DNA from: an uncultured Gelidibacter sp.
GTDB taxonomy: Bacteria; Bacteroidota; Bacteroidia; Flavobacteriales; Flavobacteriaceae
Assembly: GCF_947500795.1 (NCBI RefSeq)
Contig: NZ_CANMTE010000004.1
Coordinates: 186,001-250,000, forward strand
Length of the DNA: 64,000 bases
Direction: 5' to 3'
Positions 1-9,601 of the stretch are shown one piece after another. The position numbers were made by a program, and so were the translations under genes. Below the pieces are notes generated by a model. That model made no database searches. It was not told where the DNA came from and saw only the letters and a program-made list of their open reading frames with translations. Within the stretch, counting starts at the first letter, position 1. Each line of letters starts with the position of its first letter.

Positions 1-605
1 TGAACAACTGCGGTTCTTAATTTTACATAGCTCTCTTGCGAAGTTTCAAATTGATTTTGAAAATGAGCGATGATTTCTCGGTCTTCATTCTGGAACAAAT
101 CCAGGTGCGGTTTGGTCCAAAGTGCTTGCGCTACATCCCAAGCAAATTCGCGATGTGCTTCTGGGTGATCAAAGCCTTGCAATGCTTGTGTTAATAGGCC
201 ACATTGCTCCCCTAAACTAAAGCGTAAATCGTCTAATTGCGGATTTACAGTACTCCACACACGGCCAGAAACCCAAGTTAATACCCGTACAAAGCGTTCC
301 TTACCAAAAGCGTCAGTAATTTTAGAAATCGGATTTCCGTCAACATCCGGAATTACTTTGGGTGCAATAAGATGTTGCCCATTGCCTTCAACATGTTGTA
401 ATAGTTTTTGTTGAAAATCCAAATAGCCTTCATCTTCATTGGGGCGGGAAATCTTCAGAATATAACCGTCCGAATCAGCGACTTTAATCCTAAAATTAAA
501 ATCGATTTCTCCAGGAAGCGGCGATGCAGTCCCTATAATATTGAAGCGTTTCAGGAGAATATCCTCCGCTTGCTGATTCGATATTTTTAAGTTCTCGTAG
601 TTCAT
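1..605 (-). CDS. Aminoglycoside-phosphotransferase-like kinase domain protein, 5' part only
   Basis: Reading the minus strand from ATG at 605 gives about 201 open codons running off the window edge. The protein begins MNYENLKISNQQAEDILL and has APH/choline-kinase-like features: a small N-lobe with an invariant-type lysine in GYILKISRP, a hinge-like segment RFVRVLTWVSG, and helical sequence typical of the start of the C-lobe. The catalytic loop lies outside the window. In Bacteroidota such domains are often the N-terminus of a roughly 1000-residue protein that also carries a peptidase M23 and a class III aminotransferase domain; that extension is inference. The start codon abuts the stop codon of the upstream glycosidase gene (TAA at 606-608, ATG at 603-605), so the two are probably translationally coupled. 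Confidence 0.75.
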   Translation of the reverse strand, partial: MNYENLKISNQQAEDILLKRFNIIGTASPLPGEIDFNFRIKVADSDGYILKISRPNEDEGYLDFQQKLLQHVEGNGQHLIAPKVIPDVDGNPISKITDAFGKERFVRVLTWVSGRVWSTVNPQLDDLRFSLGEQCGLLTQALQGFDHPEAHREFAWDVAQALWTKPHLDLFQNEDREIIAHFQNQFETSQESYVKLRTAVV

Positions 606-2636
606 TTAGTCATTTTGTAAGAGCATGATAAGGTGCGCCGCACTCCAGCTGAAATTTTGTGCATTTAAACCTTCGCCAGTGATGGGATGATAATTTTCAC
701 GTATGGATTTTCCTTTGCCTAAAATTCCGTCAGCACCTTCAATAATTTGAATGGTGGCTTGATTGGCTTCTTCATGAAACCCATAATTGCGTAAGCCTTG
801 CACCGCAAAATATGCTTGGTCTAACCAGTTTGGACCTCTCCAATAGCCTTTTAGTGGGTCAAATCTGTCATGATCAGCACTCATGGTTTGAAAAGGGATT
901 TTTGTATAGAATTTTTTAGGTTCCATTAATTTGATTTTGACAGCATCAGCTTGTTCTTGACTGGCTGCATTTGCCCAAAGCGCCGTCCAACCTTCGCTTC
1001 CTTCACCTTTGATAAATGTTTTACCATCAATAGAGGTGTCATAAAACCAACCATCTTCAGGGTCAAAGAATTGTTGTTGAATTTTTTCTTTCAAAACACC
1101 AGCTTCTGCCTTGTAGGTTTCCGAATCTTCTGTGTGATCTAAAATGGCCGCCAATTGACTTAAAAACAACTTTTCTGCATATAAATAGGCATTCAAATCC
1201 ACACTTTCCTGATCTAGAGAATAGGCGTCTTCCGAATTTTTTAAAATTTTAGAGTCGTCAAAACGAATGGCATTATCCATCCCACTCTCCCATTTGGCAG
1301 CAATTAAAGTACCGTCTGTAGAACCGTATTCGCATAATCCATCTTGGTCGTGATCTCGGTTTTCATACCACCATTCATGATACTTTTTAAGTTTTGGGTA
1401 AAACTCTTTCACGAAATCAATGTCTTTGTCCTTTTCATATATATTGACAATTGCCCATGCCGAAAGTGGTGGCTTGGTATCGCGATAATTATGGGCTTCA
1501 ATAGTGGTGTCTCTAAACACACAATCAACGATAAATCCGTTATCACTCTGAAAATCGAACATGGCGCGCATTTGATCTTTAGCCAAACTAACGTCATAAT
1601 AGGATAAGCCAACGGCATGCTTCCAAGAATCCCAAGACCAAAATCCGTGAAACCATTCATAATGATAACTAGGAAATAAGCCTTCATGCTTGAGTTCTCC
1701 AGCAGGAATACGCCAATTATTCTGTAAGGTCAAATGTGCTTTGGCCAATACTTCAGCGTATTTATCATCTATATATTCCGGTTTACGATTTTCAATTATA
1801 GATTGTAATTGACGGTTCTTTTCTCCTTTACGCTCTTTTAAGACCGTTTCAAAATTTACGTTTTCAATAGCCTTTCGCTCCTCTCCCCAAGAATATTCTG
1901 GAAATATAAAAGTTTGTGCCACGACAAATGCTTTGCTTTCACCAGGTTTAAGAGATATTTTATTAGTTGCTGTAAATTGTAAACTATCAGCCATGGCGAC
2001 AGTTGTAGTCTTCGGAAACGTAATATATCCGCTTGCGTCGGACTTGGAAGATGTAATTTTGATGACATGATCCACTTGTGAAAACGAAATACCATCTATC
2101 AAAACAGGAGCGTTGTTCCAAAGCACTTCTACAGCTATAGCTTTATCGCTCATGTTTTTAATTTGAGTCTCCACTAAAGCGGTATGTCCGTTTTTAAAAA
2201 CGAGTGTTTCGTCAACAGCTAATTTATCGCTGGTGTAACTCATTTCTAAATGACTCGCATAACTCGTCGCACTTTCTTGTTTTAATACTTCACTTGTAGT
2301 ATTCACTTTAAATGACGGATTCAAAAGCGACTGAGTTAACCACACCCCGTTTTGCTGTGTCATTAAAAAAGGTCCTGAAAAACCGATAGTTTCAGTTGTA
2401 TCATCACTCAATCCATAAGCAAACCAAGCGCCTTGATCAGAAAACATTAAACCAGATCGGTCTGAAGAATTTTCTGGAGTGATTTGATAATCCAAACTGT
2501 TCTTACTGTAATCTAAAAAAGTAAAAGAATCGGCATTACTTGTCGATTGCTTTTGCGTGTTACAACCAAAACTAATTAACAGCAGAATCACCAGAGTCAA
2601 TTTCATCACTTTTTTAAAATATAGTTTTACACCCAT
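606..2636 (-). CDS. Lipoprotein glycoside hydrolase, GH63/MGH1-like
   Basis: A 676-residue exported glycosidase. The N-terminus has a basic start, a hydrophobic stretch and a lipobox ending in LISFGC, so it is probably a lipoprotein. A second Met at residue 11 would also give a good signal peptide. A beta-rich N-domain is followed by an (alpha/alpha)6 barrel from about residue 295. Family motifs are GFWSWDSWKHAVG (about 333-345), ESGMDNAIRFDD (about 450) and YWRGPNWLDQAYF (about 597-609), as in GH63/YgjK- and trehalase-like enzymes. The Asp in WSWDSW is the likely catalytic acid. The substrate is probably an alpha-glucoside or alpha-mannoside, but this cannot be fixed from sequence. The gene diverges from the TPR regulator, and its upstream region carries the same direct-repeat motif as susC. 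Confidence 0.85.
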   Translation of the reverse strand: MGVKLYFKKVMKLTLVILLLISFGCNTQKQSTSNADSFTFLDYSKNSLDYQITPENSSDRSGLMFSDQGAWFAYGLSDDTTETIGFSGPFLMTQQNGVWLTQSLLNPSFKVNTTSEVLKQESATSYASHLEMSYTSDKLAVDETLVFKNGHTALVETQIKNMSDKAIAVEVLWNNAPVLIDGISFSQVDHVIKITSSKSDASGYITFPKTTTVAMADSLQFTATNKISLKPGESKAFVVAQTFIFPEYSWGEERKAIENVNFETVLKERKGEKNRQLQSIIENRKPEYIDDKYAEVLAKAHLTLQNNWRIPAGELKHEGLFPSYHYEWFHGFWSWDSWKHAVGLSYYDVSLAKDQMRAMFDFQSDNGFIVDCVFRDTTIEAHNYRDTKPPLSAWAIVNIYEKDKDIDFVKEFYPKLKKYHEWWYENRDHDQDGLCEYGSTDGTLIAAKWESGMDNAIRFDDSKILKNSEDAYSLDQESVDLNAYLYAEKLFLSQLAAILDHTEDSETYKAEAGVLKEKIQQQFFDPEDGWFYDTSIDGKTFIKGEGSEGWTALWANAASQEQADAVKIKLMEPKKFYTKIPFQTMSADHDRFDPLKGYWRGPNWLDQAYFAVQGLRNYGFHEEANQATIQIIEGADGILGKGKSIRENYHPITGEGLNAQNFSWSAAHLIMLLQND

Positions 2637-2706
2637 TTCAGATTATTTAAATAGTATCAATATCATGGTAACAAATTTCTAATTTTTATTAATATTACGT
2701 CAAAAT

Positions 2707-2730
2707 TCACCTTTACATGACCTTACAAAC
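2707..2730 (-). promoter_or_regulatory. Direct-repeat operator upstream of the glycosidase
   Basis: On the minus strand this reads as two half-sites, TGTAAGGT then CA then TGTAAAGGT, followed by GAATTTTG and, about 24 bases on, ATTTG. The same arrangement (two TGTAAAGGT half-sites, GATTTG, ATTTG) occurs upstream of susC at 4674-4731. The first half-site here lacks one A. The position just upstream of a -33-like TTTG suits an activator site. The binding protein is inferred, not shown. Confidence 0.5.
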
Positions 2731-2833
2731 ACACTTTTTTAAAGAATTTCAATATAAATTCGAATCCTCTTTGTGAACGTGCATATGTAACTGTAGATAA
2801 CTGTATTTTTAGATGGCCTTAAATTTCCGACTG

Positions 2834-4528
2834 ATGAACCAATTGAAAACTTTTATTCTAATCACCTTTATATGTATTGGTTTAACATCGCAATCCCAAA
2901 CAAATATTTGGGATGAAAACCCAGCCGACTCACAAATTGAACTGGACAGTTTATTAATCCTATTACCCACTTCAGAGCGTGCACAAAAGATACCTTTATT
3001 AAATAGAATTGCCGAAATTTATTGGTCCATAGATCCTGATAAAACCATTCAATATGCTTCCGAAGCACTGCAATTGTCAAAACAATATGGCACCAAGGAA
3101 CAAGAAGGTTTAGCACTTATTAATCTTTGTCAAGGGTACTTATTTAATGATATTTTTGATAAAGCACTTCAATATGGACTACAATCCTTAGAAATCCGAA
3201 AGGCTTTAGGAAATGATTATGACTTGGCTTTTACTTTACGTACACTCGGATGGCTCTATTATGACATTGGTTATTTAGACAAGGCTTTAGAATACCATAC
3301 AGAAACCTTAAAAATACACGAAAAAATAGGCGACAAACCTCGGATTGCCTACAGTTACAATAGTATTGGACTGATTTATGAGCGTCAGGACAACTGCACT
3401 TTAGCTTTGTCTTTCTTTAAAAGATCTTTAGAACTCATTGAAAACCTCAACAATAAAGACAGGATTGCCGAAGCCAAAAAGAACATGGGTATTTGCTACC
3501 GCAAGATCAATGATCTCGATTTGGCCAAAGAATATTTAGAGTCCGCCTTAGAAATCACCAATCAAATAAAATATGACCAAAACAAGGTTTATATTCTACA
3601 TGAGCTCTCCATTGTCTACCTAAAACTAGGCGATTTTGAAAAATCATATGCCTTACTAAAGGAGTCCAGGAGCATCATTGAAACCTTGAGCAACAACAAA
3701 GAAATTGATTTAGAGAATAACAGAATACTCTCAGAGTACTACTTAGCAAAAAACAATTACAAAGAAGCTTACAACTATTATATGAAGTATGCTGAAGGGA
3801 CTTCTGATATTTTTTCGAGCAATAAAAGCGAGAAGTTGGCTGAAATGAGGATTTTATACGAGGCAGAACGACGCGAAAATGAAATTAAATTTTTAGAACA
3901 ACAACGGAATTTAGAGGCTCAAAAAAGGAACTACATTCTCATTGGTTCTTTGTTATTGGTAATAATCGCCATACTCATCATTGGCAGTTTGTGGAATAAC
4001 ATTAAAAAGAAAAAAGCCCTTTATTTACAAAGTCAAAAATTGTCAAAAGAGAAATTAAAAACACAAAGCTTAGAACGGGAGAATCTGGAACACAAATTAG
4101 AATTTAGAACCAAAGAGCTTACCAATCTCGCGTTATTTATATCCCAAAGGACTTCCATCTACAAGGATTTGACCAAATCGTTAAAAGGTTTAAAATTCAC
4201 CGATTTAAAAGAGGTCAAAAAGAATATTGACGCCCTCATCAAAGATTACTCATTCAAATTTGACTTGAATGAAGATATACAACGCTTTCACACCAACATA
4301 GAAAATCTCCAAAGTGATTTCTTATTTAAACTCAAGGAAAAGTTTCCGAATCTGACAGATAAGGATGTTCAGCTTGCAGTTCAGGTAAAACTCAAATTAA
4401 GCTCCAAAGAGATTGCGAACATCAATAATATTTCAGTCAATTCTGTGGAAATTGGGCGACATCGCCTAAGAAAAAAGCTAGGCTTAGACACCAAAGATAA
4501 TCTTGTGACGTTTTTAGAAGAACTGTAA
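2834..4528 (+). CDS. TPR-transmembrane-HTH regulator of the adjacent SusCD locus
   Basis: The open frame starts at 2813, but the Met at 2834 (MNQLKTFILITFICIG) gives a clean signal peptide. It also lies downstream of a -7-like TATTTTTA at 2804-2811, which would leave the earlier ATG at the very start of the transcript. Counting from 2813, the product has tetratricopeptide repeats (about residues 60-330, for example ALEYHTETLKIHEKIGD), one membrane segment (about 373-394), a basic coiled coil (about 395-440), and a C-terminal LuxR-like helix-turn-helix (about 514-571, with SSKEIANINNISVNSVEIGRHR). Periplasmic TPR sensing coupled to a cytoplasmic HTH resembles SusR-style regulators. No kinase or receiver domain is present. 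It sits directly before susC and opposite the glycosidase gene, so it is the obvious candidate regulator of both; this is inference. Confidence 0.8.
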   Translation: MNQLKTFILITFICIGLTSQSQTNIWDENPADSQIELDSLLILLPTSERAQKIPLLNRIAEIYWSIDPDKTIQYASEALQLSKQYGTKEQEGLALINLCQGYLFNDIFDKALQYGLQSLEIRKALGNDYDLAFTLRTLGWLYYDIGYLDKALEYHTETLKIHEKIGDKPRIAYSYNSIGLIYERQDNCTLALSFFKRSLELIENLNNKDRIAEAKKNMGICYRKINDLDLAKEYLESALEITNQIKYDQNKVYILHELSIVYLKLGDFEKSYALLKESRSIIETLSNNKEIDLENNRILSEYYLAKNNYKEAYNYYMKYAEGTSDIFSSNKSEKLAEMRILYEAERRENEIKFLEQQRNLEAQKRNYILIGSLLLVIIAILIIGSLWNNIKKKKALYLQSQKLSKEKLKTQSLERENLEHKLEFRTKELTNLALFISQRTSIYKDLTKSLKGLKFTDLKEVKKNIDALIKDYSFKFDLNEDIQRFHTNIENLQSDFLFKLKEKFPNLTDKDVQLAVQVKLKLSSKEIANINNISVNSVEIGRHRLRKKLGLDTKDNLVTFLEEL

Positions 4529-4673
4529 TTCTGAAAATAGGTTTAAAAGCTATAAAATTTCCATTTTCCCCAAAAAAACTCCCTAAATTATAATATAAAC
4601 ACCGCATTTACAAAACATTACCCTTAAAAGATTGAAATTCCCATTAGTTTTCAAAAGTTAAATTTTAAGGCTT

Positions 4674-4731
4674 TGTAAAGGTTATGTAAAGGTGATTTGT
4701 GATGTTTTATCTCAAAATAAATTCATATTTG
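4674..4731 (+). promoter_or_regulatory. susC promoter region with TGTAAAGGT direct repeat
   Basis: TGTAAAGGT occurs at 4674-4682 and 4685-4693, a period of 11 bases or about one helical turn. It is followed by TTTG at 4696-4699 (-33-like) and CATATTTG at 4724-4731, one base off the TAnnTTTG -7 consensus. The 24-base gap between the boxes is longer than usual, which fits an activator-dependent promoter. The matching repeat upstream of the glycosidase supports a regulatory role. Confidence 0.5.
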
Positions 4732-4792
4732 GTCATCTTAAACCCTGGTTTAAAAACGGGTAGAAGTCTGAACCAACAAATAATTTATTACA

Positions 4793-7700
4793 ATGAGAAA
4801 AAATCATTCGCGATTTAAAAATCACTCGGTACACATTCTGTTTTTAGTGTTTTTTGCTTTTGTATCTTTTGGATTTATGTCTAATTCATATGCCCAAGGT
4901 ATTTTAGTAAAAGGAATCATTATAGACAACACTGGTATGCCCGTTGCTGGTGCAACAATAATGCTTAAAAGTAATTCCACCGTAGGTACACAGTCTGACT
5001 TTGATGGGAATTACACTCTAGAAGTTCCAAACGAACAATCCGTCTTAGTCTACAGTTATTTAGGGTTTACCACTCAAGAAATTACAGTAGGCAGTCAAAG
5101 GACCATCAACATTACCTTTGCGGAAAATGCAGAAGGTTTAGATGAAATAGTGCTTGTGGGATATGGCACCCAAAAGAAAAGTGATGTTACGGGCGCTATC
5201 AGTTCCGTAAAAAGCGAGGATCTCAACAAAGTTGTCACCACCAATCCGGTAGACGCCTTACAAGGTAGAGTATCTGGTGTTACAGTGACATCTTCCTCAG
5301 GTAGTCCTGGCGCGGCTGCAGATATTACCATTAGAGGTATTGGAAGTTTTGGAAATAACCAACCGCTGTATATTGTAGATGGCGTTCAAGCGGACCCTTA
5401 CTTTATCAACGGAAACGATATTGAGTCGATTGAAGTTTTAAAAGACGCGGCTTCTGGTGCAATTTACGGTACAAGAGCGGCCAACGGTGTGATCATCATC
5501 ACCACTAAAAAAGGAAAATTAGGGAAGACCAAAATTGAGATTGAAAGTTCTTTAAGCTCCAATTCCGCAAGAGAGGACATGAAGTTACTGGATGCTGACG
5601 GCTACCTTTCAGTACACAGACAAATGTATGAAAACGCAGGTGCGGCCTTACCGCAGTACATCCAAAATCCATCTAATATCAACACCAATTGGATTGATGA
5701 AACACACAGAAATGGTCAATTGAACTTATTGAATGTTCGCGTTAGTGGCGCTTCAGAAAATGTAAATTATAGCGTTGCCGGAAGTTATGCAGACGAAAAA
5801 GGAATATTAATTGGTTCAGGGTTTTACAAAAAAGGCATCAATGCCAATATGGGAATCAAAAAGGGAAAATTAAAAATTAATACGGCTTTAAATTATAGCG
5901 AAACCAATCGTGAGGATTATAAATTTTCACTGAGAGAAACCTATTTTATATCGCCATTAATCCCCGTTTTAGATCCGACAAAACCTTCTGGTTACGGATT
6001 TAGAAGCGGAGATCTTCCTGATCATCGAAATCCTGTGGGTGAAGATGCCCTTATTGACGGGTACACCAAACAGAAGTATTTCTTAGGAAATGTGAGTTTT
6101 AATTACGAAATCATTGAAGGCTTGTTCGCCAATGCCAATTTCGCATTATCCAATAGAGACAGTTATACATACGCGTTTCACCCAGCATTTAGAGTAAGGG
6201 ATATTGATGATAATCCTCAAAACGAATTTGCCTTTGTTTCTGAATACAACAGTGAATTTAGAAGATTAAATCAAGATTACACCTTGAATTATATGTTCGA
6301 AATTGATAAACATTCCTTCAATTTATTAGCGGGTTATCAGAGAATCTCAGAGCCATTTAAAGAAACTTACATCCAGGGCGAAGGTTATAAATTTGATGAA
6401 AATGACGACAAAGTACCAGCAACCATCCTCGATCCTAGTTTTAACACTTTAAATGCCTTTGGAGATGGGACGTTTTCTGGTGAAGGTACCAATGCACAAT
6501 ACGCTTTGGTATCGCAGTTTGGAAGATTGAATTATGCCTATAACGATCGTTATTTACTTCAGGCAAGTATCCGTCGCGATGGCAGTTCAAAATTTGGAAA
6601 GAACAATAAATATGGAACCTTCCCTTCTTTTGCGCTAGGCTGGAAGATTACAGACGAGGAATTCATGAAAAACCAAGAGTTCTTCAACTTTCTAAAACTG
6701 AGATACAGCTGGGGACAAGCCGGTAATGATAGTGCTTTAGGCTATTATGATTATATCGCGTTGATTTCTCAAGGAAAAGATCAGGATACTGGTGGCTATG
6801 TATTTGGAAATCCTCAAAACTCTTATTTAGGAAGTATTGCCCGCGATTTGCAAAATGACGATCTGCAATGGGAAACGAATACCTCTTCAAACTTTGGAAT
6901 TGATTTCGCATCCTTAGGCAACAAATTAAAAGGATCTATCAACTACTATAAAACAACAACAGAAGATCTTTTAATCACCAAAGAAGTTTCTCCATCAAGC
7001 GGTGTCAACAATCCTGTAGTTAATGTGGGAGAATTTGAGAACAACGGATTGGAGTTTGAATTGGGCTACGTCAATAAAGACAATGCTTTAAATTACTCGG
7101 CTTTTGCAACGTTTACCACTGTGAATAGTGAGGTGACAAAACTTAGTAATGCCAATCAAAAATTATATGGTATCGGATTACTATTCGGATCGGACCATTT
7201 CGTAAACCAAACCCAAGTTGGCTATGAGCCGGGCGCTTATTTTTTACCGGTTGCCAATGGCATTTTCCAAAGTCAAGCGGAAATTGATGCCCACGGTGCG
7301 CAACCAGAAGCAGCACCAGGAGATATCAGATTTGTGGATCAAAATGGCGATGGTCAAATTGATGCTGCTGATGAAACCTACCAAGGCACTGCAATTCCTA
7401 AATATGAATACAGCTTAAGTTTGTCCGCCGATTACAAAGGCTTCGACTTGAACGTATTCTTCCAAGGCGTTGGAGGTAACAAGATTTATAACGGTAACGA
7501 CTTCAGATTACTCAGTTTAGATACAGGAAGAAACTTTAGGGCAGAAGCTGCAAATGCTTGGACACCTTCTAATACCAATACCAACATTCCGAGAGCGATA
7601 TTGGGAGATCCTAATAGAAATAACAGAGCTTCTACCCGATTTTTAGAGGATGGCGATTATTTACGAATTAAAACCATTCAGCTAGGATACTCTTTACCAA

Positions 7701-7888
7701 CCAATGTTCTTGAAACTTTAGAGCTCGATAAATTTAGAATTTATGTAACCGGTCAGGACTTATTTACGTTCACCAAGTACAGTGGTTTAGATCCTGAAGT
7801 TGGAGGAAGCGTATTATCTAGAGGTATTGATAATAATTTATATCCAAAATATAAATCTGTAATTGTTGGTGTACAACTGGCATTTTAA
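4793..7888 (+). CDS. SusC/RagA-type TonB-dependent outer-membrane receptor
   Basis: A 1031-residue outer-membrane transporter for import of oligosaccharides. After a signal peptide ending near SNSYAQG comes a carboxypeptidase-regulatory-like beta domain (about 35-110, IIDNTGMPVAGATI). Next are the SusC signature LDEIVLVGYGTQKKSDVTGA, a plug domain (LQGRVSGVTVTSSSGSPGAA) and a 22-stranded barrel ending in a terminal aromatic residue (VIVGVQLAF). Length and motifs are normal for the family. The susD gene follows after 20 bases, so they form an operon. The regulated promoter and the nearby GH63-like lipoprotein define a small polysaccharide-utilisation locus. The exact glycan is unknown. Confidence 0.95.
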   Translation: MRKNHSRFKNHSVHILFLVFFAFVSFGFMSNSYAQGILVKGIIIDNTGMPVAGATIMLKSNSTVGTQSDFDGNYTLEVPNEQSVLVYSYLGFTTQEITVGSQRTINITFAENAEGLDEIVLVGYGTQKKSDVTGAISSVKSEDLNKVVTTNPVDALQGRVSGVTVTSSSGSPGAAADITIRGIGSFGNNQPLYIVDGVQADPYFINGNDIESIEVLKDAASGAIYGTRAANGVIIITTKKGKLGKTKIEIESSLSSNSAREDMKLLDADGYLSVHRQMYENAGAALPQYIQNPSNINTNWIDETHRNGQLNLLNVRVSGASENVNYSVAGSYADEKGILIGSGFYKKGINANMGIKKGKLKINTALNYSETNREDYKFSLRETYFISPLIPVLDPTKPSGYGFRSGDLPDHRNPVGEDALIDGYTKQKYFLGNVSFNYEIIEGLFANANFALSNRDSYTYAFHPAFRVRDIDDNPQNEFAFVSEYNSEFRRLNQDYTLNYMFEIDKHSFNLLAGYQRISEPFKETYIQGEGYKFDENDDKVPATILDPSFNTLNAFGDGTFSGEGTNAQYALVSQFGRLNYAYNDRYLLQASIRRDGSSKFGKNNKYGTFPSFALGWKITDEEFMKNQEFFNFLKLRYSWGQAGNDSALGYYDYIALISQGKDQDTGGYVFGNPQNSYLGSIARDLQNDDLQWETNTSSNFGIDFASLGNKLKGSINYYKTTTEDLLITKEVSPSSGVNNPVVNVGEFENNGLEFELGYVNKDNALNYSAFATFTTVNSEVTKLSNANQKLYGIGLLFGSDHFVNQTQVGYEPGAYFLPVANGIFQSQAEIDAHGAQPEAAPGDIRFVDQNGDGQIDAADETYQGTAIPKYEYSLSLSADYKGFDLNVFFQGVGGNKIYNGNDFRLLSLDTGRNFRAEAANAWTPSNTNTNIPRAILGDPNRNNRASTRFLEDGDYLRIKTIQLGYSLPTNVLETLELDKFRIYVTGQDLFTFTKYSGLDPEVGGSVLSRGIDNNLYPKYKSVIVGVQLAF

Positions 7889-7908
7889 GAACAACAAAAC
7901 ATAACACC

Positions 7909-9453
7909 ATGAAAAATTTATATAAAATAATTGTCGTTACGCTTATAGTAACCTTCTCAACATCCTGTAGTGATGATGAGTTTTTAGAGCAAACATCACC
8001 AGACCAACTTACCTCCGATAGTTTTTGGAGAAACGCTGAAGATGCACAATCCGGATTGGTAGCCGCCTATTCAGAATTAGAATCTCGAAGTAACTTTTGG
8101 GATGGGTGGCAAGAAGGAAGACCTGTGGTTGAGTATTTCAGATCTGACTACGCTTTACCAGGACCAGATGCGAGTAATTATTCGCATTGGATGTCCATAT
8201 TCAATTTTAATTATACCAACGGCCACACCTTTATTGATGTGATATGGTCCACGAATTATAAAGGATTGAATTTCTCAAATCAAGTTATTACCAAGGTAGG
8301 TCAAATGACTTCGGATCAAATATCTGATGCAGAAAAAAAACAGATCATAGGAGAAGCCACCTTTTTAAGAGGCTATTACCACTTCAAATTATTGACGCTT
8401 TATGAGCAAATTATTTTAAGAACAGAGTTGATTTCCAATGAAACTTTAGACAAACCTTTAGCATCCCGTCCAGAATCTTGGGAAGCCATCATAAAAGATT
8501 TCAAACAGGCTGCTGAGATGCTTAAAAATGTAGAAAGCACTGAGCCTGGAAGAGCTACCAAAGGTGCCGCATTAGCGTATTTAGGCAAGGCTTACATGTA
8601 TAAGGCAGGCGACCCAACATCAGCTGAAGCTACCGATTTTGCAAATGCAGCGAATGCATTCAAGCCTATTGTTGAAGGTGCTGCTGGAACGTATGCTTTA
8701 GAATCTGATTTCTCTAGCCTATTTAATGGTGAGAATGAAAATAACTCAGAATCCGTTTTTGAATTACAATTTAAAAGTGGTGATGCTAGCTCGTGGAATG
8801 CGACCCGACTCCATGCTTTTGTTGGCGATTGGTCCATTGGAGGCTGGGGTGGTATTGCAGCCACTATGAACGTTGTGAACGCTATGAAGAGCGAAGGAAA
8901 GATTGCCAGCAATGGCCTCTATGATTACAGACTTTATGGTTCACTATATTTCAAAGATCCATATTACAATGACCCAAGCACTAATGCCATGCAAGGGAGT
9001 ACATGGGATAAACTTATGAACGACACCTACGGAAACACTAATGATAATGCAGCTTACTTTAGAAAATGGTTACCAAATTATGTCTCCAACAATAGTTATG
9101 TTGGGGTGAATGTGGTGCTGATGCGTTACGCTGATGTGTTACTGATGTATGCAGAAGCCTTAAATGAAACAGGCGCTACGCCACAAGCGATCACTATTAT
9201 TAATGAAGTAAGACGAGTGCATGGCAATATGCCTCCAATAACTGCGGTTTCTCAGGCAGACGTTAAAAAACAAATCATTCATGAACGTACGATGGAGTTT
9301 ACATTGGAGTCTGTTCGATTCTTTGACTTACGACGATGGAATATGTTAGACGAGGCGATGCAGGCCGCAGGAAGAACGAATTTTAACGCAGCTTCTCATG
9401 CGTATTTGCCAATTCCGCTATCAGAAATCAATTCAAATTCTAAAATAAACTAA
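7909..9453 (+). CDS. SusD/RagB-family glycan-binding lipoprotein
   Basis: A 514-residue surface lipoprotein with a lipobox cysteine in FSTSCSDDE. The early SusD signature is visible (LEQTSPDQLTSDSFW, then WDGWQEG), as is the helical TPR-like scaffold with RGYYHFKLLTLYEQI. The conserved C-terminal part has ADVLLMYAEALNETG, INEVRRVHG, IIHERTMEFTLESVRFFDLRRW, and YLPIPLSEIN near the end. It would cap the SusC barrel and bind the glycan. It is the last gene of the susCD operon and is followed by a strong hairpin terminator. No SusE/F-like gene or second glycosidase follows, so the locus is minimal. Confidence 0.93.
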   Translation: MKNLYKIIVVTLIVTFSTSCSDDEFLEQTSPDQLTSDSFWRNAEDAQSGLVAAYSELESRSNFWDGWQEGRPVVEYFRSDYALPGPDASNYSHWMSIFNFNYTNGHTFIDVIWSTNYKGLNFSNQVITKVGQMTSDQISDAEKKQIIGEATFLRGYYHFKLLTLYEQIILRTELISNETLDKPLASRPESWEAIIKDFKQAAEMLKNVESTEPGRATKGAALAYLGKAYMYKAGDPTSAEATDFANAANAFKPIVEGAAGTYALESDFSSLFNGENENNSESVFELQFKSGDASSWNATRLHAFVGDWSIGGWGGIAATMNVVNAMKSEGKIASNGLYDYRLYGSLYFKDPYYNDPSTNAMQGSTWDKLMNDTYGNTNDNAAYFRKWLPNYVSNNSYVGVNVVLMRYADVLLMYAEALNETGATPQAITIINEVRRVHGNMPPITAVSQADVKKQIIHERTMEFTLESVRFFDLRRWNMLDEAMQAAGRTNFNAASHAYLPIPLSEINSNSKIN

Positions 9454-9477
9454 AAAGGAGATCTTTTTGAATTAGCC

Positions 9478-9514
9478 TAAAAGAGCTGCCATTGTAAAAT
9501 GGCAGCTCTTTTGC
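9478..9514 (+). terminator. Intrinsic terminator after susD
   Basis: An inverted repeat AAAGAGCTGCCATT / AATGGCAGCTCTTTT with a 4-base loop is followed by T-rich sequence, 25 bases after the susD stop. Confidence 0.85.
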
Positions 9515-9601
9515 TTTTAACTACTTCATATGAGTGTTTGATGCGTCTCCTTTTATAAATAATTTTTCACCTTAAGATCAATCACTAACTCTGTGAATAT
9601 C

